DNA from: Bog-473 sp964457065
GTDB taxonomy: Bacteria; Actinomycetota; Acidimicrobiia; Acidimicrobiales; RAAP-2
Length of the DNA: 9,694 nt
Assembly: GCA_964457065.1 (NCBI GenBank)
Contig: CAYWDQ010000117.1
Location: forward strand, 1-9,694
Direction of reading: 5' to 3'
Position 1 is the first letter of the stretch, and the number at the start of each line of letters is the position of its first letter. The notes beneath the pieces were generated by a model, which ran no database searches, had not been told where the DNA came from, and saw only the letters and a list, made by a program, of their open reading frames with translations. Shown piece after piece: positions 1-5,836 of this stretch. A program made the translations under genes and the position numbers.

Positions 1-1280
1 AAGGGCCCGTTGAAGCCGGGCCCGAACCCCTTGGACAGCATGTCGAAGGCCACCCTGGTCGGGGTGCCCGCCGGGTCGGTCCCCTGGTCGGCCGAGCCCA
101 GCTGGAGCGCGAAGAACGGCAGGGCGAGGATCACGATCACGAGCAGCGCCGCGCCGGCCGAGACCCAGGGCTTGCGCTGGACCCGGTCGGCCCACTTGGG
201 CCAGAAGCCCTTGTTGTCGGCGCCCACGATGCGCGGACCGTTCTCGGCCAGGTTTCGCTTCTGCTTCCGGCTCATCACCTTGGGCCCGATGAACCCCAGC
301 AGGGCGGGCAGGAGGGTCAACGCCGCGATCATGGTCAGGGCGACGCCGATGGCGGCGGCCAGGGCCAGCCCGTACAGGAAGCTGACGCCGAGGGCGAACA
401 TCCCGAGCAGCGCGATGCACACGATGATGCCGGCGAACAGGACCGCCCGACCCGAGGTGTTGACCGAGTTGACGATGGAGGACTCGACGTCCCGTCCGGC
501 CACCAGTCCCTGCCGGTGCCGCGTCACGATGAACAGGGCGTAGTCCACCCCGACGCCGAGGCCGATGAGGAGCATGAGCTCCGGCGAGATCGACGGCATG
601 CCGATGGCATGGCTCACCACGCCGATGATGCCGACGGCGGTGCCCAGGGCGAAGAGCGCCGAGATGATGGGCAGGATGGCGGCGAAGACGGAGCCGAACA
701 CGAGGAGCAGGACGACAAGGGCGAGCAGGACGCCCAGACCGGTACTGCTGAAGGACGGGTTGTTGGCCTGTTCGGCCAGCTGCCCCGTGACGGCGACCGT
801 GAGGCCGTCGCCCGACGTGCTGGTCACGTCGTGGACGAACTTCTTGGCCTCCGCGCCCGAGATGTTGTTGGCCAACTTGTCGAAGGTGACCTGGAGGAAC
901 CCGACGGTCTTGTCCGCGTTGACGTCCGACGTGCTGACGAGGTTGCCGGAGGCGTCGTAGGGGCTCACCGCATCCGAGACGTGGGGCAGGGCCTTGATCT
1001 CGGCCACCATCTTGTTGATCCGCTGGCCGACGGCAGGGTCGGTCAGGCTGGTGCCGCCCGAGGTGCCGAAGACCACCTGCTCGGTGTCGCCGGACTGCGC
1101 CGGCGCCACGGACTTCAACAGGTTGATGGCATCGGCGGACTCCGTGTGGGGGAAGTTGAAGTTGTCGGAGTACGCGGTGCCTACCTGCTGCACCATGAAG
1201 ATGGATCCCACGAGGACCAGGAGCCACAGGAGGACGACGATGCGACGATGACGGACACACCACCCGGCCAGGGTGCGCAT
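1..1280 (-). CDS. MMPL/RND-superfamily membrane transporter, N-terminal 426 residues (C-terminus beyond the left edge)
   Basis: Probable proton-driven exporter of lipids or other hydrophobic compounds in the cytoplasmic membrane. Reading leftward from ATG 1280 gives an open frame to the window edge. Residues 13-30 form TM1, followed by an extracytoplasmic porter domain (about 35-175). A cluster of hydrophobic helices spans about 180-330 and contains the motif GLGVGVDYALFIVTRHR (241-255); D246-Y247 corresponds to the Asp-Tyr pair of the MmpL proton relay. A basic cytoplasmic loop (333-370) precedes TM7 (about 374-392) and the start of the second porter domain. The family is usually 700-1000 residues, so about half is visible. 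The start is supported by GAGGAG at 1290-1295 (leftward), 9 nt before ATG, and by the typical N-terminus MRTLAGWCVRHRRIVVLLW. It lies 109 bp downstream of the CNB gene and may share its transcript. The substrate cannot be told from the sequence. Confidence 0.93.
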   Translation of the reverse strand, partial: MRTLAGWCVRHRRIVVLLWLLVLVGSIFMVQQVGTAYSDNFNFPHTESADAINLLKSVAPAQSGDTEQVVFGTSGGTSLTDPAVGQRINKMVAEIKALPHVSDAVSPYDASGNLVSTSDVNADKTVGFLQVTFDKLANNISGAEAKKFVHDVTSTSGDGLTVAVTGQLAEQANNPSFSSTGLGVLLALVVLLLVFGSVFAAILPIISALFALGTAVGIIGVVSHAIGMPSISPELMLLIGLGVGVDYALFIVTRHRQGLVAGRDVESSIVNSVNTSGRAVLFAGIIVCIALLGMFALGVSFLYGLALAAAIGVALTMIAALTLLPALLGFIGPKVMSRKQKRNLAENGPRIVGADNKGFWPKWADRVQRKPWVSAGAALLVIVILALPFFALQLGSADQGTDPAGTPTRVAFDMLSKGFGPGFNGP

Positions 1281-1283
1281 TAG

Positions 1284-1295
1284 GGAGATCTCCTC
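1284..1295 (-). promoter_or_regulatory. Shine-Dalgarno of the MMPL gene inside a short palindrome
   Basis: On the leftward strand GAGGAG lies 9 nt before the ATG of the MMPL gene. Most of it sits inside the perfect 10-bp palindrome GGAGATCTCC (1284-1293). The palindrome could be fortuitous, or could weakly mask the ribosome site. Confidence 0.5.
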
Positions 1296-1305
1296 AAGAA
1301 CGTTC

Positions 1306-1327
1306 GACGCCGCCACCAGCCGGCGTC
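1306..1327. repeat. 7-bp inverted repeat in the MMPL leader
   Basis: GACGCCG (1306-1312) and CGGCGTC (1321-1327) are perfect inverted arms around an 8-nt loop, 26-47 nt before the MMPL start. It could be an operator or a leader hairpin. There is no U-tract, so a terminator for the upstream CNB gene is unlikely. In this GC-rich DNA chance is a real alternative. Confidence 0.4.
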
Positions 1328-1341
1328 ACAGGCACGGACCA

Positions 1342-1347
1342 ATGGTA
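1342..1347 (-). promoter_or_regulatory. Possible -10 hexamer (TACCAT) for the MMPL gene
   Basis: Read leftward, TACCAT fits the actinobacterial TANNNT -10 pattern and would start a transcript about 55 nt before the MMPL ATG. No good -35 is seen at normal spacing. The same hexamer occurs at the leaderless gene at 7748. Weak evidence. Confidence 0.22.
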
Positions 1348-1360
1348 TCGGCACCCCGGA

Positions 1361-1394
1361 CGGTCCTCGATTCAGGAGCGGTCCTCGATTCAGG
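1361..1394. repeat. 16-bp direct repeat (two exact copies, period 18) at the end of the CNB gene
   Basis: CGGTCCTCGATTCAGG occurs at 1361-1376 and again at 1379-1394, separated by AG. The second copy contains the CNB stop codon (TGA, 1392-1390 leftward), so the first copy looks like a tandem duplication of the gene's last bases into the intergenic space. It also places a second in-register TGA just downstream. Confidence 0.8.
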
Positions 1395-1863
1395 CACCAC
1401 CGGCCAGGTGCGCACGCGCATTGAAGACGGGGAGGGCCAGCCGGTCGACCGAGGTCGCCGAGCGGGCCACCAGGCGCCCCGCCAGGACCGGGTGCTCCTC
1501 GGGGATCTCGAAGAATTGCCGCCGGCTCAGCGTGAGGAGGGTGAGCGGTGACAGGGCGACGACGGCGATGGGGGACCGCAGTTCGTTGAGGAGCGAGTGC
1601 TCCGACCAGGTGTCGCCCCGGCCGAGCAGGCCGACGGGCGTGCCGTCGCGCTGCACGACCGCATGCCCGCCGACGATGACGTGCCAGAGGCGGACGGGCA
1701 CGTCCTGGGCCTGGATCACCTGACCCGGGTGGGCGCTCGAGACGTCGCAGCGGGCCGCGAGATCGTCCAGCTCGTGGCGGGGGAGCCCGGCGAAGAGCTC
1801 CATGGAGCGCAACGCCATCACGAGACCGTCGTCGGTCTCGTGATGGGGGGCGTCGGTGCGCAC
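1390..1863 (-). CDS. Stand-alone cyclic-nucleotide-binding (CNB) domain protein, 157 aa
   Basis: Single-domain protein of the Crp/Fnr-type cyclic nucleotide-binding fold, probably a small cytoplasmic ligand sensor. The fold signature runs from about residue 20 to 120: MELFAGLPRHELDDLA, a central HVIVGGHAVVQRDG, and a phosphate-cassette-like stretch at 82-99 (GRGDTWSEHSLLNELRSP). The cassette Glu (E88) and Arg (R96) are kept, but the usual Ala/Thr after the Arg is replaced by Pro and the first Glu by Asp, so nucleotide binding is uncertain. There is no helix-turn-helix after the CNB domain, so it is unlikely to bind DNA itself. GTG 1863 follows the DUF1707 stop by 4 nt, implying translational coupling; ATG 1818 is an alternative start (142 aa) that would leave the fold intact. 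A strong inverted repeat (1815-1846) lies between the two candidate starts. Confidence 0.85.
   Translation of the reverse strand: MRTDAPHHETDDGLVMALRSMELFAGLPRHELDDLAARCDVSSAHPGQVIQAQDVPVRLWHVIVGGHAVVQRDGTPVGLLGRGDTWSEHSLLNELRSPIAVVALSPLTLLTLSRRQFFEIPEEHPVLAGRLVARSATSVDRLALPVFNARAHLAGGA
1815..1846. repeat. Perfect 14-bp inverted repeat with a 4-nt loop at the start of the CNB gene
   Basis: CCATCACGAGACCG (1815-1828) is the exact reverse complement of CGGTCTCGTGATGG (1833-1846), separated by TCGT. It lies within the reading frame (residues about 7-16 of the GTG-started protein, HHETDDGLVM), and the ATG at 1818 is buried in one arm. In RNA it would form a very stable hairpin just after the DUF1707/CNB junction; as DNA it could be an operator. 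No U-tract follows, so it is not a typical terminator. Confidence 0.85.
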
Positions 1864-1867
1864 GGCT

Positions 1868-2332
1868 TCAGCGGTCCGTGACGGAGCTCGGGCGGCCGTC
1901 CTCGTGGTGGGGGTGCCAGTGGGGCCGGCTCGCCATGCGGCGCCAGAGCACGAAGCCGACGATGGCGAACAGCAGCCACGGCACGTGGTACATCGGGTAG
2001 AAGGGGAGCGTCGCCCCCGCCGCGATGGCCAGGAAGGCCACGAGGAAGACGAAGGGCAGGATGCGGCGGTGCCGCGGGAGCGGGGCCGGGGGCGGGCTCG
2101 GCAGCGGGGGCAGGTCGCCGAACAGCCCGTGGAGATCCCCCCGCGTGGTGGCCGACATGGCGATGTCGAGGCGGTTCTTGAACTCGACCTCGTCGAGCCG
2201 TCCCTCGGCGTAATGGCGCGACAGCTTGTCGGCCACCGCGTTGCGCTCGTCGTCCGACGCCCGCAGGCCGGCGTCGTAGGGCTGCGTCTCCCGGCGGCCC
2301 ATCGGGTAGGCGGGGTCCCAGCGGTAGCGCAT
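1868..2332 (-). CDS. DUF1707 domain two-helix membrane protein, 154 aa
   Basis: Actinobacterial membrane protein with an N-terminal DUF1707 (SHOCT-like) domain and a C-terminal pair of membrane helices. The DUF1707 signature covers about residues 24-75: RASDDERNAVADKLSRHYAE, GRLDEVEFKNRLDIAMSA, then TRGDLHGLFGDLP. A Pro-rich linker (75-86) and a basic patch (RHRR) lead to TM1 (about 91-110) and TM2 (about 116-131), with a His-rich cytoplasmic tail. The molecular role of DUF1707 is not established; such proteins often sit near envelope-stress genes. Start ATG 2332 has AGGAG 6 nt upstream (leftward GAGAGGAGACCCG); a second Met at residue 11 is a weaker option. It ends 4 nt before the CNB gene, and 129 bp of GGTC-rich repeats separate it from the PspC gene. 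Confidence 0.9.
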   Translation of the reverse strand: MRYRWDPAYPMGRRETQPYDAGLRASDDERNAVADKLSRHYAEGRLDEVEFKNRLDIAMSATTRGDLHGLFGDLPPLPSPPPAPLPRHRRILPFVFLVAFLAIAAGATLPFYPMYHVPWLLFAIVGFVLWRRMASRPHWHPHHEDGRPSSVTDR

Positions 2333-2362
2333 CGGGTCTCCTCTCGGTCGGTGTCTGGTCGG

Positions 2363-2398
2363 CCGGTCGGTCCGGTCGGTCCGGTCGGTCTGGTTGGT
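2363..2398. repeat. 9-bp tandem repeat CCGGTCGGT, three exact copies plus one degenerate
   Basis: CCGGTCGGT is repeated exactly at 2363-2371, 2372-2380 and 2381-2389, followed by a degenerate CTGGTTGGT (2390-2398). The array lies in the leader of the DUF1707 gene, about 30-65 nt before its start. As RNA on the leftward strand it reads as ACCGACCGG units. Confidence 0.85.
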
Positions 2399-2405
2399 CT
2401 CGTCT

Positions 2406-2459
2406 GTCGGGTCGGTCTGGTCCCTCTGGTCCGTCGGGTCGGTCTGGTTCCTCTGGTCC
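2406..2459. repeat. 27-bp tandem repeat, two copies with one mismatch
   Basis: Positions 2406-2432 and 2433-2459 are tandem copies that differ only at 2422 (C) versus 2449 (T). Each begins GTCGGGTCGGTCTGG and ends CCTCTGGTCC. They abut the stop of the PspC gene and share the GGTC core of the 9-bp array beside them, so nearly the whole gap between the PspC and DUF1707 genes is GGTC-rich repeat. Confidence 0.85.
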
Positions 2460-2461
2460 GC

Positions 2462-2791
2462 TCAGTAGGCGCTGCGGGCCCGCTCACGGGCCACGAGCTC
2501 TTCGGCGACCGAGACGTCGGAGTCCTCGTCGGGGATCAGCAGCCATCCGGCGAGGTAGAGCGGCACGGCCAGTCCGCCGAGGAACGCCAGGGCGACGAAG
2601 CCGACGCGCACGATCGTCGGGTCGACGTCGAAGTAGTCGGCCACGCCGGCGGCGACGCCGGCGAGCATGCGGCCCCGGCCGACGCGGTGGAGGCGCGGCT
2701 CCCCGGCCCGTCCGGCGTCGGCGCTCGGGGGGATTTGCTGGTGCGCCCCGCTGGCGGGGGCGTCGGGGGTCTCGTCGGGTGCGGTGTCCAT
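2462..2791 (-). CDS. Small PspC-domain membrane protein, 109 aa
   Basis: PspC-family membrane protein. PspC domains occur in phage-shock/envelope-stress proteins and act as membrane sensors or binding partners. Residues 1-32 are a polar, Pro-rich cytoplasmic region. The PspC signature follows: RVGRGRMLAGVAAGVADYF (36-54), DVDPTIVRVGFVALAFLGG (55-73), then VPLYLAGWLLIPDE (76-89), giving one or two membrane segments, and an acidic/basic tail. It is divergent from, and homologous to, the PspC domain of the kinase starting near 3030, so the two may interact or arose by duplication. Start ATG 2791 is the first in-frame Met; no clear Shine-Dalgarno precedes it (GCTGGCCTC), so initiation may be weak or leaderless. 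Confidence 0.9.
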   Translation of the reverse strand: MDTAPDETPDAPASGAHQQIPPSADAGRAGEPRLHRVGRGRMLAGVAAGVADYFDVDPTIVRVGFVALAFLGGLAVPLYLAGWLLIPDEDSDVSVAEELVARERARSAY

Positions 2792-3029
2792 GAGGCCAGC
2801 GTGACGGCGAGCCCGCGGCAGGGGAATCCGGCAACTCCCTGGTGCGACCCTGAGGGGAACCCCGAGGACTCGGGGATGTCCCCGATAGCCAGGGTGGCCG
2901 GGGCCGCGCGATCATCGGGATATCGCAGAGGCACCCGATCCCGGCACGCGTCCGCTCGAGGAGGGTGGCCGCCCGACGGCAGCCTCGCAGAGCGCGCCCG
3001 GGCAATGGGCCCCGCCCCAGGGCCGGTGG
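2792..3029. promoter_or_regulatory. Divergent control region between the PspC gene and the PspC-kinase gene
   Basis: This 238-bp stretch must hold promoters for both flanking operons, but no convincing -35/-10 pair was found. It contains a perfect CCCCGAG-GA-CTCGGGG palindrome (2860-2875) overlapped by GGGGATGTCCCC (2872-2883). AGGAGG (2959-2964) is a strong ribosome-site match with no standard in-frame start codon at the usual distance. The kinase frame stays open back to the TAG at 2886-2888 (see findings). Confidence 0.45.
2860..2875. repeat. Palindrome, possible operator
   Basis: CCCCGAG (2860-2866) and CTCGGGG (2869-2875) form perfect arms around GA. It lies roughly midway between the divergent PspC and kinase genes, where a regulator could control both. 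No family-specific site is recognised. Confidence 0.45.
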
Positions 3030-4358
3030 GTGCCGCCCAACGGGGGTTGGGGAGGAGCGAACGGGCACTGGTCGCACCATGGGCCGCCCTGGTCGGGCGT
3101 GCGTCGGCACGAACACCGCCACCTCGCCGGGAGGCTGCGGAGCCTGCGCCGGACCCCGGACAACCGCGTGCTGGGCGGCGTCTGCGGTGCGGTCTCGTCC
3201 GCCACCGGGATCGACGCCACGTGGGTGCGCATCGGCTTCGTGCTGCTCTCCATCTGCAGCGGCGTCATGGTGTTCGTCTACGCCATGGCGTGGCTCCTGA
3301 TCCCCATGGAGGGGGAGACCTCCAACATCTACTCCCGCGCCATCAGCGACCGCCACGGCATACGACTCATCGCCGCCGTCCTCGTCCCGCTGCTGATCGC
3401 GTTGTCGCTCATCACGAGCACCTTGCACCTCGGATTCGTGGGGTTCATCGGGTGGCCCACCTTGTTGGCGATCGGCGTGGTCGTCCTCATCTGGCGCAAC
3501 GCCAACGAGTCGGAGAAGGCGTTCATCGACCACGACGTGGTGCCCCTCCTCGGCGCCGACACCCATGGCGAGGGGCGCCGTTGGCTCATGGCGCGGGTGG
3601 CCCTCGGTGTGCTGGTCGGGGCGGGGGGGATCGTCCTGCTGGTCGAGGGTCACACGACCGTCGCCGCACTGCGCCCCGTCGGCGGCGCCGCCCTGGTGGT
3701 CGCGGCGAGCGTGATCATCTTCGGCCCCTGGTGGCTCAGCCTGGTGCGGGACCTCATCGCCGAGCGCCAGGCCCGGGCCCTGGCCGAGGAGCGGGCCGAG
3801 ATGGCGGCCCACGTCCACGACTCGGTGCTCCAGACGCTCGCGCTCATCCAGCGATCCTCCGACGACCCGCAGAACGTCGTGCGCCTCGCCCGGGCCCAAG
3901 AACGCGAGCTCAGGGCGTGGTTGTTCGAGGGCCGGCCACCGGGTGCGATCGGCGAGGACGCCACCATGCTCGGTGAGGGCGTCGGCGTGCTGCAACGCCA
4001 GGTCGAGGCCGACCACGGCATCACCGTGCAGGTGGTCATGGTGGGGGACTGCGAGCTCGACGACGCGCTGCGCGCGCTCCTCGATGCCGCCCGTGAGGCC
4101 ACCGTGAACGCAGCCAAGTGGTCGGGAGCCGACCAGGTGTCGGTGTACGCGGAGGTCGAGCCCGACACGGTCATGCTCTACGTGCGGGACCGGGGTCGGG
4201 GTTTCGATCCCGACGCCGTGCCCGAGGACCGCCAGGGCATCGCACAGTCCATTCGCGCCCGCATGACCCGCTTCGGCGGGTCGGTCGTCATCCGGTCGGC
4301 ACCGGGGGAGGGAGCCGAGGTCCAGCTCTCCATGTCGCGGCGGGAGCGGGTCAGGTGA
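3030..4358 (+). CDS. PspC-domain sensor histidine kinase (NarL/DesK-like), 442 aa from GTG 3030
   Basis: Membrane sensor kinase expected to autophosphorylate on His and pass phosphate to the regulator encoded next. After a Gly/Trp/His-rich N-terminus, a PspC domain covers about 42-94 (RVLGGVCGAVSSATGIDATW, then VFVYAMAWLLIP). Further TM segments lie at about 112-131, 137-156, 187-205 and 215-237. A short coiled region leads to the HisKA_3-type motif AHVHDSVLQTLALIQR, with H263 the likely phospho-acceptor followed by Asp. RELRAWLFEG (292-301) is typical of PspC-linked kinases. The ATPase domain has the N-box EATVNAAKW (N360), DRGRGFDP (D387) and a C-terminal GGSVVIRSAPGEGAEVQL. Its stop overlaps the regulator start (GTGA). 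GTG 3030 is the only standard in-frame start, with weak AGGG 7 nt upstream, but coding-like sequence continues upstream (see findings), so the N-terminus is uncertain. Confidence 0.92.
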   Translation: MPPNGGWGGANGHWSHHGPPWSGVRRHEHRHLAGRLRSLRRTPDNRVLGGVCGAVSSATGIDATWVRIGFVLLSICSGVMVFVYAMAWLLIPMEGETSNIYSRAISDRHGIRLIAAVLVPLLIALSLITSTLHLGFVGFIGWPTLLAIGVVVLIWRNANESEKAFIDHDVVPLLGADTHGEGRRWLMARVALGVLVGAGGIVLLVEGHTTVAALRPVGGAALVVAASVIIFGPWWLSLVRDLIAERQARALAEERAEMAAHVHDSVLQTLALIQRSSDDPQNVVRLARAQERELRAWLFEGRPPGAIGEDATMLGEGVGVLQRQVEADHGITVQVVMVGDCELDDALRALLDAAREATVNAAKWSGADQVSVYAEVEPDTVMLYVRDRGRGFDPDAVPEDRQGIAQSIRARMTRFGGSVVIRSAPGEGAEVQLSMSRRERVR

Positions 4359-5035
4359 GCACGGGCCCGGACAGCGTGACGCCACCTTCAGCGAGCCGGC
4401 CCCGGATCTTCCTGGTGGACGACCATGCGGTCTTCCGCGCCGGCGTCAAGGCCGAGCTCGGTCAAGCGGTCGAGGTGATCGGCGAGGCCGACGAGGCGGG
4501 CGCCGCGGTCGAGCTCGTCAACGAGCGGCTCCCGGACGTGGTCCTGCTCGACGTGCACCTTCCCGGTGGGGGCGGTCACGCCGTGCTGCGCGGCGTGCTC
4601 CCGCACCATCCCGACGTGCAATTCCTGGCGCTCTCGGTGTCGGACGCGCCCGAGGACGTGATCGACGTCATCCGGGCGGGCGCCCGTGGGTACATCACCA
4701 AGACGATCTCCGGCCCCGAGCTGCTCCAGGCCGTCTACCGGGTCGCCGCCGGCGACGCCGTGTTCTCCCCGAGGTTGGCCGGGTTCGTCCTGGACGCGTT
4801 CGCCCAGAGCGGCGCGCCACCCGCCGACCTCGACCCCGAGCTCGACCAGCTGTCGCCACGCGAGCGTGAGGTGCTGCGCTTGATCGCCCGGGGCTACACC
4901 TACAAGGAGGTGGCACGCGACCTGAGCATCTCGGCCAAGACGGTCGAGTCACACGTCTCCTCGGTCCTGCGCAAGCTGCAGCTCTCGACGCGCCACGAGC
5001 TGACCAGATGGGCTACGGACAGGCGCTTGGTCTAG
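4355..5035 (+). CDS. LuxR/NarL-family response regulator, 226 aa
   Basis: DNA-binding response regulator, cognate to the PspC-kinase by position. Receiver domain about 16-135: acidic pair D22-D23 (IFLVDDHAVFRAG), phospho-acceptor D66 (DVVLLDVHLPGG), the switch Ser at about 94 and conserved K116 (GYITKTIS). A linker leads to a LuxR-type HTH (about 164-223): LSPREREVLRLIARGYTYKE and SISAKTVESHVSSVLRKL, all canonical. The GTG start at 4355 overlaps the kinase TGA (GTGA) and has GGGAG (4342-4346) 8 nt upstream; GTG 4376 is a weaker in-frame alternative. The overlap implies coupled translation and fixed kinase:regulator stoichiometry. Targets are unknown; the divergent PspC/DUF1707/CNB/MMPL genes are natural candidates, by inference. 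Confidence 0.95.
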   Translation: MSTGPDSVTPPSASRPRIFLVDDHAVFRAGVKAELGQAVEVIGEADEAGAAVELVNERLPDVVLLDVHLPGGGGHAVLRGVLPHHPDVQFLALSVSDAPEDVIDVIRAGARGYITKTISGPELLQAVYRVAAGDAVFSPRLAGFVLDAFAQSGAPPADLDPELDQLSPREREVLRLIARGYTYKEVARDLSISAKTVESHVSSVLRKLQLSTRHELTRWATDRRLV

Positions 5036-5045
5036 ACAGGGGGCC

Positions 5046-5803
5046 ATGCGCGAGGACCTGGCCACCGAGCACCGCGACGCGGCCCTCCTGGCCCAGATGG
5101 CGGGGCGTGCCCTCGTGGAGCTGCGGGCCGACCCCCCCGCACTGCGCGACATCGGAGCGGCGGGCGACCGGATGGCGCACGAGCTCCTGGTGCGCGAGCT
5201 GAACAGGCTCTACCCCGACGACGACGTGCGGTCCGAAGAGGGTCTCGAGCACGTGGCCGGCGAGGGCCGCCTGTGGATCATCGACCCGCTCGACGGCACG
5301 CGGGAGTTCCGCCAGCCCGGCCGGAGCGACTGGGCCGTGCACGTGGCCATGGCCCTCGGGGGCGTGGCCGTCGTCGGCGCCGTGGCGCTGCCGGCCCTCG
5401 ACCTCGTCCTCTCCACCGGCGAACCTCCCGTCGTCCCGCCGGCCCCGCCCGGCGAGCCTCCGCGGGTCGTCGTGTCGAGGAGCCGTCCTCCCGACGTCGC
5501 CTACGACGTCACCGAGGCGCTGGGCGGCGTGATGGTCCCGATGGTTCGGCCGGCGCGAAGATCGCCGCCGTGATCCTCGGCGCGGCCGACGTGTACGTGC
5601 ACGCCGGCGGCCAGTACGAATGGGACTCGTGCGCCCCCGTTGCGGTCGCGACGGCAAGCGGGTTGCACGCCAGCCGCCTCGACGGGGATCCCCTCCGCTA
5701 CGGCGACCCCGACGCGTGGCTTCCCGATCTGGTGGTGTGCCGCCAGGAGTACGCGCCGGCAGTCCTGGCGGTCACGACCGGGCAGAGCCGGCCGTACTGG
5801 TAG
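5046..5803 (+). pseudogene. cysQ: cysQ-like 3'(2'),5'-bisphosphate nucleotidase / inositol-phosphatase family, frameshifted
   Basis: Member of the Mg2+-dependent inositol-monophosphatase superfamily, resembling mycobacterial CysQ, which hydrolyses adenosine 3',5'-bisphosphate from sulfate assimilation. Frame 1 (ATG 5046 to about 5543) encodes 166 residues with metal ligands SEEG (E64-E65) and WIIDPLDGTREF (D80, D83) and the PGRSDWAVH stretch. The protein resumes in another frame from 5546 as SAGAKIAAVILGAADVYVHA, then GGQYEWDSCAPV (third metal motif) and LHASRLDGDPLRY, ending at TAG 5801-5803. Restoring one G in ATGGTTCGG (5541-5549) gives M-G-S-A-G-A-K as in homologues and a 252-residue protein (mycobacterial CysQ is about 267). 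Unrepaired, frame 1 continues only to 5573 (175 aa) and loses the third metal site. It starts 10 nt after the regulator stop, with AGGGGG 2 nt before ATG. The lesion may be real or a sequencing error. Confidence 0.88.
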
Positions 5804-5836
5804 GCGTCGCCGGCCGCACCGCGCGCATCGGGAATT

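Noticed and set aside
1361..1394. Attachment site of a mobile element
   Set aside because: The two 16-bp copies are only 2 bp apart, and no integrase or transposase is nearby; tandem slippage explains them better.
1815..1846. CRP/FNR-type binding site
   Set aside because: The half-sites run as ATCAC...GTGAT over a much longer span, the reverse order of TGTGA-N6-TCACA, and the arms are far longer than a CRP site.
1815..1846. Intrinsic terminator between DUF1707 and CNB
   Set aside because: No T-tract follows on either strand and it lies inside a well-conserved coding frame.
2363..2459. CRISPR array
   Set aside because: Units are contiguous 9-bp and 27-bp tandem copies without unique spacers, and no cas gene is present.
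1856..3976. A very long rightward open frame (over 700 codons) across the DUF1707, PspC and kinase genes
   Set aside because: It is Arg/Gly/Pro/His-rich low-complexity sequence antisense to or out of frame with recognisable genes; long empty frames are expected at this GC content.
2484..4385. Long leftward open frame across the PspC-kinase
   Set aside because: Antisense to the kinase, with no recognisable domain and a His/Asp/Gly-rich composition typical of shadow frames.
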